Shown: piece by piece, positions 7,258 to 19,556 of the stretch
Position numbering within the stretch: position 1 is the stretch's first letter
Layout: the number at the start of each line of letters is the position of its first letter
Source of the DNA: CAIYRG01 sp964494505
GTDB taxonomy: Bacteria; Pseudomonadota; Alphaproteobacteria; Micropepsales; Micropepsaceae
Reading direction: 5' to 3'
NCBI GenBank assembly: GCA_964494505.1
Contig: CAZBRO010000010.1
Location: forward strand, 1-64,000
Length of the DNA: 64,000 nt
Program-made: the position numbers and the translations under genes
Notes under the pieces: generated by a model
Seen by the model: only the letters and a program-made list of their open reading frames with translations
Database searches by the model: none
Told to the model about the DNA's origin: nothing

Positions 7258-7926
7258 ATGGGTTTGCGCAATCGTACTTCAGTCTGGATTCTTGCCGGAG
7301 CGGCCGTAGCGCTGGCCGGTGCGGGGGCCTATGCGGCCCAGAACAACGGCCCGAAGCCGCCGGCTTTGACGTTCTCGGGGCCGGTGCCGTCGAAATTCCT
7401 CATCAGCCCGCAAATGGGTTCGAGATTCGGCGTTCACGACCACATGACGGTTTCGGCCGACATCGCCGAACAACTGTCCCATACCTGCGAAGAATTCGCC
7501 AAAGCCCACAACGCGACCGCGACCGTGGTGGTTCTGGATACGACCGGCCAGATCATCCATGAGCATCGCATGGACGGCCAGAGCTATCTGAACCAGAAGG
7601 CCGCCGAGCAGAAGGCGCGCACGGCGCTGCTGACGCGCGAGGCGTCCCATGTGATCACCAACCGCGTCTACAACGACAACGGAACGCTGATCCGCATGCA
7701 GCAGTTCGGGCTTGGACCCCAGCAGGGCGGGCTTCCGATCATCGTCAACGACCAGATCATCGGGGCCATCGGCGTCGGCGGCGGCGCCGGCGGCGAAGAA
7801 CTCTGCGCCCAGGACGCGCTGACCAAGGTGTTCGGCCCGCAGCCGGCCCTTCTGGCGGCGCCCAAAGGTGCGGCGCCCAATTCCAACGGGGTGTTCGCAC
7901 CCGCCGGCGTCGACGCGGGCGGCTAG
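7258..7926 (+). CDS. Secreted GlcG/HbpS-family (DUF336) protein
   Basis: The product has 222 residues. Residues 1-26 form a signal peptide (VWILAGAAVALAGAGAYA). From about 60 onward it shows the GlcG/HbpS fold: VVVLDTTGQIIHEHRMDG, then a helix with KARTAL, then GGLPIIVNDQIIGAIGVGGG and the closing EELCAQDAL. Family members bind haem (HbpS) or accompany glycolate oxidase genes (GlcG). Here there is no glycolate or haem gene nearby, so the ligand is unknown. AGGGAGG before the ATG supports the start. A Pro/Ala/Gly-rich tail follows the domain. Confidence 0.8.
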   Translation: MGLRNRTSVWILAGAAVALAGAGAYAAQNNGPKPPALTFSGPVPSKFLISPQMGSRFGVHDHMTVSADIAEQLSHTCEEFAKAHNATATVVVLDTTGQIIHEHRMDGQSYLNQKAAEQKARTALLTREASHVITNRVYNDNGTLIRMQQFGLGPQQGGLPIIVNDQIIGAIGVGGGAGGEELCAQDALTKVFGPQPALLAAPKGAAPNSNGVFAPAGVDAGG

Positions 7927-7940
7927 TTTCGCTTAAAGCC

Positions 7941-8816
7941 TTACACGCCCTCCGCCGGTTCGAGCCGGCGGAGCGGCGCGCGGCGCAATACGATGGCCAC
8001 GCCCGACAGGGTCATCGCCGAACCGATCACGATCATCGGCGTGAAGGGCTCGCCCAGAATGGCGACGCCTCCGAGCACGCCGATCGCCGGGCCTAGCAGC
8101 AGCACCGAGCCGACCAGCGACACTTCGTAGTGCTGCAGCAGCACGTAATAGAAGGTGTGGCCGATCAGGCTGCCCGCTATCACGGTATAGGCGAGGGCCG
8201 CCCAGCCCTGCCAGGGCGCGGTCGAGAGCGAGGCGATCTGGCCGGTCTCGAAGATCGCGCTGGTGGCGAACAGGAACGGGATTCCAAGGACCGCCATCCA
8301 GGCCTGCATTGCGAAGGGCGAGACACCGGTCAGGCGGCGCAACAACACCGTGCCGATGGCCATGGAAATCGCGTCGAGGAACAGCAGGAACACGCCCATG
8401 GCATGGGCGGCATGATTGGCGTCCAGGCTGAACACGACGACGCCGCAAAAGGCGACGAAGATGCCGATCCAGCGGCGCGTCGGCACCGTCTCGCCGAGCC
8501 AGACCAGCGCCAGCAGCACCGAGATCGGCACGTAAAGCTGATTGACGATCGCCATGGTGGAGGCGTCCGACAGTTTCGCACCCGAAAAGATCAGCGCGAA
8601 ATGCAGCCCGCCCATGAAGAAGACGGCCGGAATCAGCACGTTCCATTTGCCGGGTACGGGTCTGAGCCAGGGCAGCAGACACATCAGTACAAAGACGAAT
8701 CGCAGGCCCGTGAAGAAGACCGGGGGGATGTAGGTCACGCCCACCTTCGCCGCGACCGCGTTCAGCCCCCACGCGAGGCAGACCAGAAGCGCCAGAAAAA
8801 TGTGGGGCAATCGCAT
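7941..8816 (-). CDS. EamA-family (DMT) exporter
   Basis: The product has 291 residues with ten hydrophobic segments arranged as two EamA repeats. The first repeat begins FLALLVCLAWGLNAVAAKVG, and each half ends with the usual LGE.P/V motif (WLGETVPTRRWIG near 110 and ILGEPFTPMIVIG near 262). Family members export amino acids, metabolites or toxic compounds across the inner membrane. The substrate cannot be deduced here because neighbours are unrelated. It converges on the GlcG-like gene with a 14-base gap. Confidence 0.88.
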   Translation of the reverse strand: MRLPHIFLALLVCLAWGLNAVAAKVGVTYIPPVFFTGLRFVFVLMCLLPWLRPVPGKWNVLIPAVFFMGGLHFALIFSGAKLSDASTMAIVNQLYVPISVLLALVWLGETVPTRRWIGIFVAFCGVVVFSLDANHAAHAMGVFLLFLDAISMAIGTVLLRRLTGVSPFAMQAWMAVLGIPFLFATSAIFETGQIASLSTAPWQGWAALAYTVIAGSLIGHTFYYVLLQHYEVSLVGSVLLLGPAIGVLGGVAILGEPFTPMIVIGSAMTLSGVAIVLRRAPLRRLEPAEGV

Positions 8817-9046
8817 GGGCGGGAGTCGGACATTGGGTGCGGGCCAGCATTAAGCCAAAGGCGCGCGGATTACGACAGGCGGAGGCGGACGCCTAGATAT
8901 CGGGGCCGTCCGGTTGTGACCCGCTAGGATTTGCGAAGGATGCCGAAATGCGGCGCTTGGAATTGCGGCGGTGCAGCACCGATTCCGCCTTGGAGCGCGC
9001 ATCGCCTTGCGTCAAGCTTGGGGCTCCTAGGATAGGGAGGCTCGCC

Positions 9047-9124
9047 ATGGTTCGGGAGTTCCAGCTTCTGACCGTCGGTTTCGTGTTTCTGTTCCTCGGG
9101 GCATTGGTTCTGGGGATCTTCTAG
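9047..9124 (+). CDS. 25-residue single-pass membrane peptide
   Basis: ATG 9047 is preceded by AGGGAGG at six-base spacing and opens a 25-codon frame that is almost entirely one membrane helix: a short polar start MVREFQ, a hydrophobic core, and IF at the end. A good intrinsic terminator follows at 9151. The combination of a strong ribosome binding site, a coherent hydrophobic helix and a terminator makes a real small protein plausible. Such peptides often modulate a larger membrane protein, but no partner is evident here. Confidence 0.6.
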   Translation: MVREFQLLTVGFVFLFLGALVLGIF

Positions 9125-9150
9125 AAAAGAACAACCACAAGGGAAATGGG

Positions 9151-9183
9151 GGCCGGAGGGCGCACGCGCTGTCCGGCCTTTTC
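9151..9183 (+). terminator. Intrinsic terminator
   Basis: GGCCGGA (9151-9157) and TCCGGCC (9172-9178) form a perfect 7-bp stem followed directly by TTTTCGTTT. It ends the transcript of the 25-residue peptide gene. Confidence 0.75.
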
Positions 9184-9240
9184 GTTTGGCGCGGGAGGGG
9201 TTAGGAACGCCCTCGCCTTTCGCACCTTACGGTGGGGATC

Positions 9241-10026
9241 ATGAACGCGAAGCTTTTGGCCGCGATGGTGGGATTGATCATGAGCACGAACGCATCGGAC
9301 GCCGCCCCGCAAAGTCTCGCGCCTACGGGAACGTTGCGCGCGACCTTCATCGCCACAAACCCGGTGCAGGGGATGATCGATTCCAACACGGGCGACGTGC
9401 GAGGCCCCGCGGCCGATTTGACGCGCGAACTGGGCAAGCGCCTTGGCGTGCCGGTGAGGGTGACGCCGTCGAACGGGGTGCAGGGCGTGCTCGCGGCCGT
9501 GAAGAACGGCGAGGCGGATATCGGGTTCCTCGCCTATGACCCGCCGCGCGCGGCCGAGGTGGATTACACACAAGTTTATTCGCTGGCGCAGAACACGTTC
9601 ATGGTGCTCGACAGTTCGCCCATCAAATCGGTCAACGATATCGACAGGCCGGGCACGCGCATCGGCACCACCGAAGGCGACACCGGCGATCTGTACCTGG
9701 TGCGCACGCTGAAGAAGGCCCAATTCAAGCGCGGCAAAGGCGACATGGACATGGCGGTTCAGATGCTGCGCACCGGCGAAATCCACGCCTACGGCACCAA
9801 CCGGCAGCGGCTGGCGGAGATTGCGCGCAACAATCCGGGCGTACGCCTGCTGCCCGACAATTTTTATGGCGTGCCGCAGGCGATCATCGTCAAGAAAGGC
9901 AACAAGGCGCTGCTGGATGCGGCCGACCGCATGCTGGACGAGGCGAAGAGCTCCGGCCTGGTCGCGGCGTCGATCGAGAGCGTGGGATTGGCCGGGGTGG
10001 ACGTGGCGCCGCCGCGGACGAAATAG
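9241..10026 (+). CDS. Periplasmic solute-binding protein, SBP_bac_3 type
   Basis: ATG 9241 gives 261 residues; a GTG at 9232 is also possible. Residues 1-24 are a signal peptide. The mature part follows the family-3 pattern: TGTLRATFIATNPVQGM, GPAADLTRELGKRLGVPV, an ADIGFLAYDPPRAAEVDYT segment, and the second-lobe signature PGTRIGTTEGDTGD. Relatives deliver polar amino acids or other small acids to ABC permeases. No permease or ATPase gene is adjacent, so this is an orphan binding protein and the ligand is unknown. Confidence 0.82.
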   Translation: MNAKLLAAMVGLIMSTNASDAAPQSLAPTGTLRATFIATNPVQGMIDSNTGDVRGPAADLTRELGKRLGVPVRVTPSNGVQGVLAAVKNGEADIGFLAYDPPRAAEVDYTQVYSLAQNTFMVLDSSPIKSVNDIDRPGTRIGTTEGDTGDLYLVRTLKKAQFKRGKGDMDMAVQMLRTGEIHAYGTNRQRLAEIARNNPGVRLLPDNFYGVPQAIIVKKGNKALLDAADRMLDEAKSSGLVAASIESVGLAGVDVAPPRTK

Positions 10027-10042
10027 AACAAACGGGCCGCGC

Positions 10043-10111
10043 CTTCATCCTTCGACAAGCTCAGGATGAGGATTTACAAAACTCCTCATGCCGACCCTAT
10101 CGAAGCATGAG
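10043..10111. repeat. Dispersed palindromic repeat (CTTCGACAAGCTCAGG type)
   Basis: The left arm CCTTCGACAAGCTCAGGATG and the right arm CCTCATGCCGACCCTATCG... with GAAGCATGAG form an imperfect long stem with a loop of about 12 bases. A second copy lies at 35049-35116. This intergenic element is well known from many alphaproteobacterial genomes. Confidence 0.8.
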
Positions 10112-10129
10112 AAAAACGGGTAGCACAGC

Positions 10130-10726
10130 ATGGTTGCGATGCGCATTTGTTTCATCGGCGACAGTTTTGTCAGCGGCGCCTATGATTCGGAGTGCCTCGG
10201 CTGGGCCGGACGCATCTCGGCCGCCGCGCGTGCCCGCGGACACGATGTCAGCCCGTACAATCTCGGCATCCGCGGCGAGACCAGCGTGCAGATCGCGCGG
10301 CGCTGGCGGGTGGAGGCCGAGCCGCGTCAATCGCCGCAGCAGGAAGGGCGCCTTGTGTTCGAATTCGGCGTCAACGATGTACGCGAGGTGAACGGCAGAC
10401 CGCAGCTCGAGTCCGCACAGTCACTCGCGGCCGCGCACGGGATGCTCTCCGCGGCAATCGCCTGGAAACCGACGCTGATGATCGGCCCGCCATCGGGATG
10501 CGACGAGCCGCGCAATGGACGCGTGGCCGCGTTGTCGGTGCAACTCGCGGAACTGTGCGACAGCCTTGGCGTGCCCTATTTCGATTCCTACACGCCGCTT
10601 ATGGCATCGGCCATCTGGATGCCCTGCGTGGCAAGCGTGGACGGCACGCACCCATCGGCGGCCGGCTATGCCGAATGGGCGCGGCTGATCGATGAATGGC
10701 CCTCCTGGCGCGACTGGCTGCCTTAG
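10130..10726 (+). CDS. SGNH/GDSL-family hydrolase
   Basis: The product has 198 residues and no signal peptide. All four SGNH blocks are present: FIGDSFVSG with the nucleophile Ser12, YNLGIRGETS with the block II Gly, FEFGVNDVRE with the block III Gly-x-Asn-Asp, and DGTHPSAAGY with Asp171 and His174 of the catalytic dyad. The enzyme should hydrolyse an ester or thioester of unknown identity in the cytoplasm. ATG 10139 is an alternative start. It lies between a palindromic repeat and the unrelated secreted-protein gene, so it appears to be transcribed alone. Confidence 0.87.
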   Translation: MVAMRICFIGDSFVSGAYDSECLGWAGRISAAARARGHDVSPYNLGIRGETSVQIARRWRVEAEPRQSPQQEGRLVFEFGVNDVREVNGRPQLESAQSLAAAHGMLSAAIAWKPTLMIGPPSGCDEPRNGRVAALSVQLAELCDSLGVPYFDSYTPLMASAIWMPCVASVDGTHPSAAGYAEWARLIDEWPSWRDWLP

Positions 10727-10794
10727 ACCCAAAATTCGCCGGGCCGCTCTCATCCGTGCTATCGTATGAGAGCGGAAAAACTGATGGGGCTCGC

Positions 10795-11673
10795 ATGAGA
10801 AGCGGCGTCGCCTTTGTCGGTCTCATTTGTATCTTCGCAATGGCGCCGTTTGCGGCCGGCAGCGCCCCGGCCGCCGAAACCACGCCGGTCCCCGACCTTT
10901 CGGGTAGCTGGGCGCGCGTGACCTTCGCATATGAGTGGCCCCAATCGGGTCCGGGTCCGATCGGAAGCGTGAACGGACGGCGTGGCCTGGTCGGCAATTA
11001 CAAGAGCCCCACCTTGAGACCCGAGGCCGCCGCGCTGGTGAAGCAGCGCGCCGAGACATTGCTCGCGGGTGCAGATTATCCCACACCCTCCAATCGCTGC
11101 CTGACGATGGTATCGCCCTATCTCATTCGGGTTCAGGAAGTGCAGGTGCTGCAGAAAGCCGACGAGGTGATCTTCCTGTATATGCAGGATCATCAGGTCC
11201 GCCGCGTGCGCCTGAACCGGCCGCATCCGGCGAACGTGCCGCCGAGCCTGTATGGCGATGCGGTCGGGCATTACGAGGGCGGCACCCTGGTGGTCGATAC
11301 CGTCGGTGTCAAAGTGGGCGAGGTTCCGATTCTCGACATGTACGGCACGCCCTACAGCGAGGCGCTGCATGTCGTCGAGCGATACCGGCTGGTCGATTAC
11401 GAGGCGGCCAAAGAAGCGCAGGCGAGGAATTTGCGCGATTCCGGCCCGGTCGCAACCGAGCAAGGCGCCTCGATCGATGAGGATTACAAAGGCAAAGGCC
11501 TTCAGGTGCAATTCACGGTCGAAGACAGGAACGTCTTCACCACGCCATGGTCGGCGGGCGCCACCTATCGCCGGGCAGCGGATTGGGTCGAGAATGTCTG
11601 CGCCGAGAACACGCATGAATACTACAACAACAGCGTGACCAAGGTGCCTGAGGCCGCTAAACCGGACTTCTGA
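10795..11673 (+). CDS. Secreted PDLSGxW/PDF-terminus family protein, copy 1
   Basis: ATG 10795 gives 292 residues with a signal peptide ending near AGSAPAAE. The mature protein starts PDLSGSW and carries the shared block VGHYEGGTLVVDTVGVKVGE, then LHVVERYRLVDYEAAKEA, VQFTVEDRNVFTTPW, and the last residues AAKPDF. Three more members occur at 40934, 41952 and 42971. The family is common in environmental Proteobacteria and Acidobacteria without an assigned function; a secreted lipocalin-like or substrate-binding role is conceivable. It is followed after 15 bases by an SMP-30-like lactonase gene, so the two are probably co-transcribed. Confidence 0.75.
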   Translation: MRSGVAFVGLICIFAMAPFAAGSAPAAETTPVPDLSGSWARVTFAYEWPQSGPGPIGSVNGRRGLVGNYKSPTLRPEAAALVKQRAETLLAGADYPTPSNRCLTMVSPYLIRVQEVQVLQKADEVIFLYMQDHQVRRVRLNRPHPANVPPSLYGDAVGHYEGGTLVVDTVGVKVGEVPILDMYGTPYSEALHVVERYRLVDYEAAKEAQARNLRDSGPVATEQGASIDEDYKGKGLQVQFTVEDRNVFTTPWSAGATYRRAADWVENVCAENTHEYYNNSVTKVPEAAKPDF

Positions 11674-11688
11674 GGAAGGAACGCATTC

Positions 11689-12642
11689 ATGAGATTGCAG
11701 ATCGCATTCGCGCTCGCGGCGGGGCTACTCGTGTCCGCCCCGGCGCCCGCAGCGCAGGCGCCACAGGGCCCGAAGGACGTCACCGTCACCGCCATACCGG
11801 GCGTGGTGGCGGCAGACGCGAAGTGGCGGAAATTCTGGGACGGACCCGACAATGCCGACGGCATCGTGGGTACGCCCGATGGCGGCGTCATCTTCGCGCA
11901 GCGGGAGGTCAACCGCGTGCGCAAGGTGGATGCGGACGGAAAATCTTCGATCCTGGTGGAGAACACCCACGGCGCCGGGTCGCTCGGGATCGATTATCAG
12001 GGCCGCATCCTGGCCGTGATGCGGGATCATCCATCCGTGGGATACCTCACGCCTGAGTTCAAAATCCTGACCGACAATTATCAGGGCACAGCGCTGAAAG
12101 GTGCGTCCGATCTGGTCGTCGAGAAACGGGGTGGCTTCTATTTCACCGAAAGCCGCCGGATGCCCACGCCGGGCGCCTATTATCTCGGCCCCGACGGCAA
12201 GATGTTCTTTTTCGGCGACGGAAGGCGCGCCAACGGTCTCGCACTCAGCCCCGACGAGAAGACGCTTTATCTGCCGAACCGGGAGAACATCGAGGCGTTC
12301 GATATCCTTCCGGACGGCACAGGCACAAATCTCCGAATCTTTGCGAAGCTTCAGGGCGAGGGGGTCGCCTCCGACGGGATGGCGGTGGATGCGGACGGCC
12401 GCATTTACGCGACAACCCGCATCGGCGTGCAGGTGATCAGTCCCAAGGGCGAGAACCTCGGCGTGATTCCCACACCGCGCGGGCCGACAAGCGTTGCGTT
12501 CTCCGGCCCCGACAAGAAGACGCTCTTCATCGTCACGCGGGGTGCGGTGGACGCAGCCGGGGCGGAACGTACCGAGCCAACGGCAAAGACGATATACGCT
12601 CTTCCGATGCTGGCTCAGGGCTTCAAGGGCCGCGCCAAATAG
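11689..12642 (+). CDS. Secreted SMP-30/gluconolactonase-family protein
   Basis: The product has 317 residues with a signal peptide (LQIAFALAAGLLVSAPAPAAQA). The six-bladed propeller pattern of SMP-30 is visible: DNADGIVGTPDGGVIFAQRE, GSLGIDYQGRILAV, DLVVEKRGGFYFTES, ANGLALSPDEKTLYLPN, SDGMAVDADGRIYATT. The ANGLALSPD segment and the SDGMAVD segment carry the Asn and Asp residues that bind the divalent metal in lactonases. It should hydrolyse a sugar or aromatic lactone in the periplasm. It follows the PDF-family gene closely, which links that unknown family to lactone or sugar-acid metabolism. Confidence 0.85.
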   Translation: MRLQIAFALAAGLLVSAPAPAAQAPQGPKDVTVTAIPGVVAADAKWRKFWDGPDNADGIVGTPDGGVIFAQREVNRVRKVDADGKSSILVENTHGAGSLGIDYQGRILAVMRDHPSVGYLTPEFKILTDNYQGTALKGASDLVVEKRGGFYFTESRRMPTPGAYYLGPDGKMFFFGDGRRANGLALSPDEKTLYLPNRENIEAFDILPDGTGTNLRIFAKLQGEGVASDGMAVDADGRIYATTRIGVQVISPKGENLGVIPTPRGPTSVAFSGPDKKTLFIVTRGAVDAAGAERTEPTAKTIYALPMLAQGFKGRAK

Positions 12643-12729
12643 CCCGACGCCACACACCGTTGATGAAGATCAAAGCCGCAACGCGCACGCCATGCATTGG
12701 TGGTCAGGCTCATCTGGGGTCTTTGATCG

Positions 12730-13281
12730 ATGGCGCGCGCCTTCCTTGTCGCGATATCGGCGATATCGCTGATGGCGGTTGCCGCCTGCGCGACTCATCC
12801 GGGCGAATTCGAACCGTTCCGCGAAGTATCCTGTTTCCAGGCCGCGCGCGTGTCGCTGACCGAGGCCATTGCCGCCGCTGAAGCCCGCGGCGGCAAGGCG
12901 CTCGACGCCGATTACCGCGAAGACGAGGAAATGGGATGTTTGACCAATGAACCGGGCGTCTATGACGTGACATTGCTCGACCGCGGGACAATTCGCGCCG
13001 TCAGCGTGGATGCGCGCTCGGGGGCGGTTGGGCCCCAGCCCGAGTCCACCGTGATGAATGCGCTCTTGGGAAGCGGACCACACGTTGAAGGCAGCCCCGC
13101 CGAAATGGCGCTCCTGATGCCCACGATGACGATGGGCATGACCGAGGCCATTCAGGCCGCCGAGCAGGACGGCGGCAAAGTCATGTCGGCCTGGATCGAG
13201 GCGAAGGACGGCAAGCCCGGCTACACGGTCAAGCTCGTTCAGTTGGGCCGGGTGCGCGTGGGCTGGGTGGCGTGCGGCTGA
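12730..13281 (+). CDS. PepSY-domain lipoprotein
   Basis: The product has 183 residues. A lipoprotein signal is clear: MARAFLVAISAISLMAVAAC with Cys20 as the lipidated residue. Two PepSY-like repeats follow, each starting with a helix (SLTEAIAAAEARGGKALDAD and MTEAIQAAEQDGGKVMSAWI) and continuing into strands that end in a VDARSG-like or VRVGW segment. PepSY modules often restrain peptidases or sit in electron-transfer and metal proteins. No protease is adjacent. The gene is transcribed toward the FixL-like kinase but is separated from it by palindromes. Confidence 0.7.
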   Translation: MARAFLVAISAISLMAVAACATHPGEFEPFREVSCFQAARVSLTEAIAAAEARGGKALDADYREDEEMGCLTNEPGVYDVTLLDRGTIRAVSVDARSGAVGPQPESTVMNALLGSGPHVEGSPAEMALLMPTMTMGMTEAIQAAEQDGGKVMSAWIEAKDGKPGYTVKLVQLGRVRVGWVACG

Positions 13282-13340
13282 AGGGCGGCTTGCCGTCCCG
13301 GGTTGTAATTGGGAACGGACCAGACGGTTATCGGCATCGA

Positions 13341-13393
13341 GGAACGCGCGTCGTTCCAATCGGTGCGACAGATTGCGTACGCGCAGTGCGTAC
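13341..13393. promoter_or_regulatory. Two palindromes of equal geometry before the FixL-like gene
   Basis: GGAACG-CGCGT-CGTTCC (13341-13357) and GTACGC-GCAGT-GCGTAC (13377-13393) are both perfect dyads with 6-base arms and 5-base centres, 36 bases apart centre to centre. They end 49 bases before the kinase start. They could be binding sites for a dimeric regulator or RNA hairpins in the leader. Confidence 0.4.
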
Positions 13394-13442
13394 CGAATTG
13401 GTCTTGCTTGTGCTCCATGGATAAAGACCGCTTAGTGCGGCA

Positions 13443-14951
13443 ATGACACGTTCGACCACCCAAGCCGACACTGTTTTCCGAATCCTGATCGCCCAAGCAG
13501 CCGTCGGCATCGTCGTCATAGACGCCCACGGCACCATCGTGATCTTCAATGGCGCTTGTGAGCGATTGTTCGGGTACAGCGCGGACGAGGTCCTTTCCCG
13601 CGACGTCAATCTGCTCATGCCCGAACCCTACTTCGAGGCTGAGGGTGAATATCTGGCCCGTCATTCCGACCCCGCCGAACGGCTCATCATAGCGGTGGGG
13701 CGCGATGTCGAAGGCCGCCGGAAGGACGGTTCCACGTTCCCCATGTATCTCTCGGTCGGCGAAGGCAGGCTGGATAACCAGAAAATCTATGTCGGCATCA
13801 TCCATGATTGTACGTCCTATCGCGACGCGGCAGCCTTACTGCAAGAGCGCGAGGCACGCCTGCATTCGATCCTGGAAACCATTCCCGACGCCATGATCAC
13901 GATCGACGAGAACGGCTCGATCGAATCCTTTAGTGCCGCCGCCACCAGGCTTTTCGGCTATGAGGCCGCGGAGGCGATCGGACAGAACGTGAAGATGCTC
14001 ATGCCCGCGCCGTATCGCGAAGGGCATGACGGGCACCTTGCGCACTACAAACGGACCGGCGACAAACATATGCTCGGGGCCGGCCGCGTAATGATGATGG
14101 GTTTGAAAAAGGACGGCACCATTTTCCGGATGGAGCTTTCCGTGGGCGAAGTCTGGGTCGGAAAAAAGCGGCTCTTCACCGGCTTCATACACGACATCAC
14201 CGAACGCCAAGCCGCAAAGCTCCGCTTCCAGGATCTGCAATCGGACTTGTGGCACGCCTCGCGCTTGAACGCGATGGGACAGCTGGCTTTGCATCTGGGG
14301 CATGAACTGAATCAACCGCTCACGGCGATCGGCAACTATGTCCGTGCCGCCATCCGCGTTCTGACGCGCGTCGAACATCCGGACGCGGCTAACATTCGGG
14401 AGCTGATGACAAAAGCCTCTGCCCAGGCCACGCGCGCAGGTGAAATCGTCCATCGCTCGCGCGCTTTCGTGGAAAAGCGCCAAACGATGCGTTCCAAGCA
14501 AAGCTTGAACAGGGTGGTCGAAGAAGCGATCGAATTGAGCATCGTCAACTCCACGGACACCGCTGTCACCGTGAAGACGGCATTCGATCCTTCGTTGCCC
14601 GATATTTCCGCCGACCGGGTCCAAATCCAGCAGGTGCTCGTCAACCTGATCCGCAACGCCGTCGAAGCGATGCATGAAATGCCGACTCGAATCCTGACGA
14701 TAACCACCGCGCCCGATGGCGCCAAATGTCTTCAGGTCGCCGTATCCGATACCGGCCCCGGCCTTTCGAAGGAGGCGATGAGCAAATTGTTTCAGCCCTT
14801 CGTGACCACGAAGCCGAGCGGCATGGGTGTCGGCCTCTCGATCTGCAGCGGCATCATGGAGGCCCATGGAGGCCGCATATGGGCCGATGCCAACGCCGCC
14901 GGGGGGGCAACCTTTCACATCAGCTTGCCCATCGAACGTCGCGCGGGGTGA
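13443..14951 (+). CDS. fixL: FixL-like PAS-PAS sensor histidine kinase
   Basis: The product has 502 residues and no membrane segment. PAS1 spans about 10-125 and PAS2 about 135-260, followed by a HisKA domain with the phospho-acceptor His287 in GHELNQPLTAIGNY and a HATPase domain (LIRNAVEAM, DTGPGLS, GMGVGLSI). PAS2 keeps the haem-ligand position of FixL, His209 in DKHMLGAGR, with the downstream KKDGT...M.LSVGE pattern. In PAS1 the matching position is Leu (RLIIAVGR), so it should not bind haem the same way. FixL senses oxygen and phosphorylates FixJ. A FixJ-like regulator lies 20 kb away rather than adjacent. The gene ends four bases from metH. Confidence 0.85.
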   Translation: MTRSTTQADTVFRILIAQAAVGIVVIDAHGTIVIFNGACERLFGYSADEVLSRDVNLLMPEPYFEAEGEYLARHSDPAERLIIAVGRDVEGRRKDGSTFPMYLSVGEGRLDNQKIYVGIIHDCTSYRDAAALLQEREARLHSILETIPDAMITIDENGSIESFSAAATRLFGYEAAEAIGQNVKMLMPAPYREGHDGHLAHYKRTGDKHMLGAGRVMMMGLKKDGTIFRMELSVGEVWVGKKRLFTGFIHDITERQAAKLRFQDLQSDLWHASRLNAMGQLALHLGHELNQPLTAIGNYVRAAIRVLTRVEHPDAANIRELMTKASAQATRAGEIVHRSRAFVEKRQTMRSKQSLNRVVEEAIELSIVNSTDTAVTVKTAFDPSLPDISADRVQIQQVLVNLIRNAVEAMHEMPTRILTITTAPDGAKCLQVAVSDTGPGLSKEAMSKLFQPFVTTKPSGMGVGLSICSGIMEAHGGRIWADANAAGGATFHISLPIERRAG

Positions 14952-14955
14952 TGCG

Positions 14956-18668
<3,713 letters not shown>

Positions 18669-18672
<4 letters not shown>

Positions 18673-19556
18673 GCCGCCACCGGGTTTTGCACCGGCGCCT
18701 TGATGCCGAGCATGTTGCACACGGCGAAGGTCAGTTCCGCCTGGTTCAGCGTGTAGAAATGGAACTGGTCGAACCCTTCGGCTTTCAGCGCGCGCACCTG
18801 GTCCACCAGGACAGCGGACGCAACCAGTTTGCGGCTTTCCAGATCGTCGTCGAGCCCCGCGTAATGCGCCGCCAGCCAATCGGGCACCGACGCGCCGCAG
18901 CGTTTTGCCATGCGCGATACGCCCTTGAAATTCGTTGTCGGCATCAGGCCGGGCACGATGGGGACATCGATCCCCGCCTTCAGCGCGCGCTCGCGGAAAC
19001 GGGGAAACAGCTCCGTCTCGAAGGCGAATTGGGTGATCGCGCGCGTGGCGCCCGCGTCCACTTTCGCCTTCAGCACGCCGATGTCCCATTCTTCCGAAGG
19101 CGAATCGGGATGCTTCTCAGGATAGGCCGAAACGCTGATTTCGAAGGGCGCAATGGCGCGGATGGCGGCCACCAGCTCGGCGGTCGAACCGTACCCTTCG
19201 CCATGGGGAGCATAGGGCTGGCCCGGCTCCGGCATGTCGCCGCGGAGCGCCACGATATGGCGTACGCCTGCGTCCCAATAATCTCGGATGACAGCGTTCA
19301 CCGCCTCCTTGGGTGCACCCACACAGGTCAGATGCGCCGCCGGTTTCAGCTCGGTCTCCTCGACAAGACGCTTGACGGTTGCGTGCGTGCGGTCGCGCGT
19401 GGAGCCGCCCGCGCCATAGGTAACCGAGACGAAATGGGGTTTGAGCGGCGCGAGCCGCCGGATGGCGTTCCACAATTGGGTTTCCATCTCGGCCGTTTTC
19501 GGCGGAAAGAATTCGAACGACACCGCACGCGTGCCGGCCAGCGGATTTGAACTCAT
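18669..19556 (-). CDS. metF: 5,10-methylenetetrahydrofolate reductase
   Basis: The product has 295 residues. It reduces methylenetetrahydrofolate to the methyl donor used by MetH, with FAD and NADH. The barrel motifs are present: FEFFPPKTAEME at the start (catalytic Glu region), FVSVTYGAGGSTRDRT, HLTCVG, IVALRGDMPEPG and the late segment GFDQFHFYTLNQAE. It overlaps both neighbours by four bases, so the three genes form one coupled operon in which the reductase makes substrate for the synthase. Length and motifs match the bacterial enzyme. Confidence 0.96.

Noticed and set aside
7951..7972. Terminator between the GlcG-like and EamA genes
   Set aside because: TCCGCCGG/CCGGCGGA is a perfect stem but lies inside the EamA coding end and lacks a U-tract; it may be a consequence of codon use.
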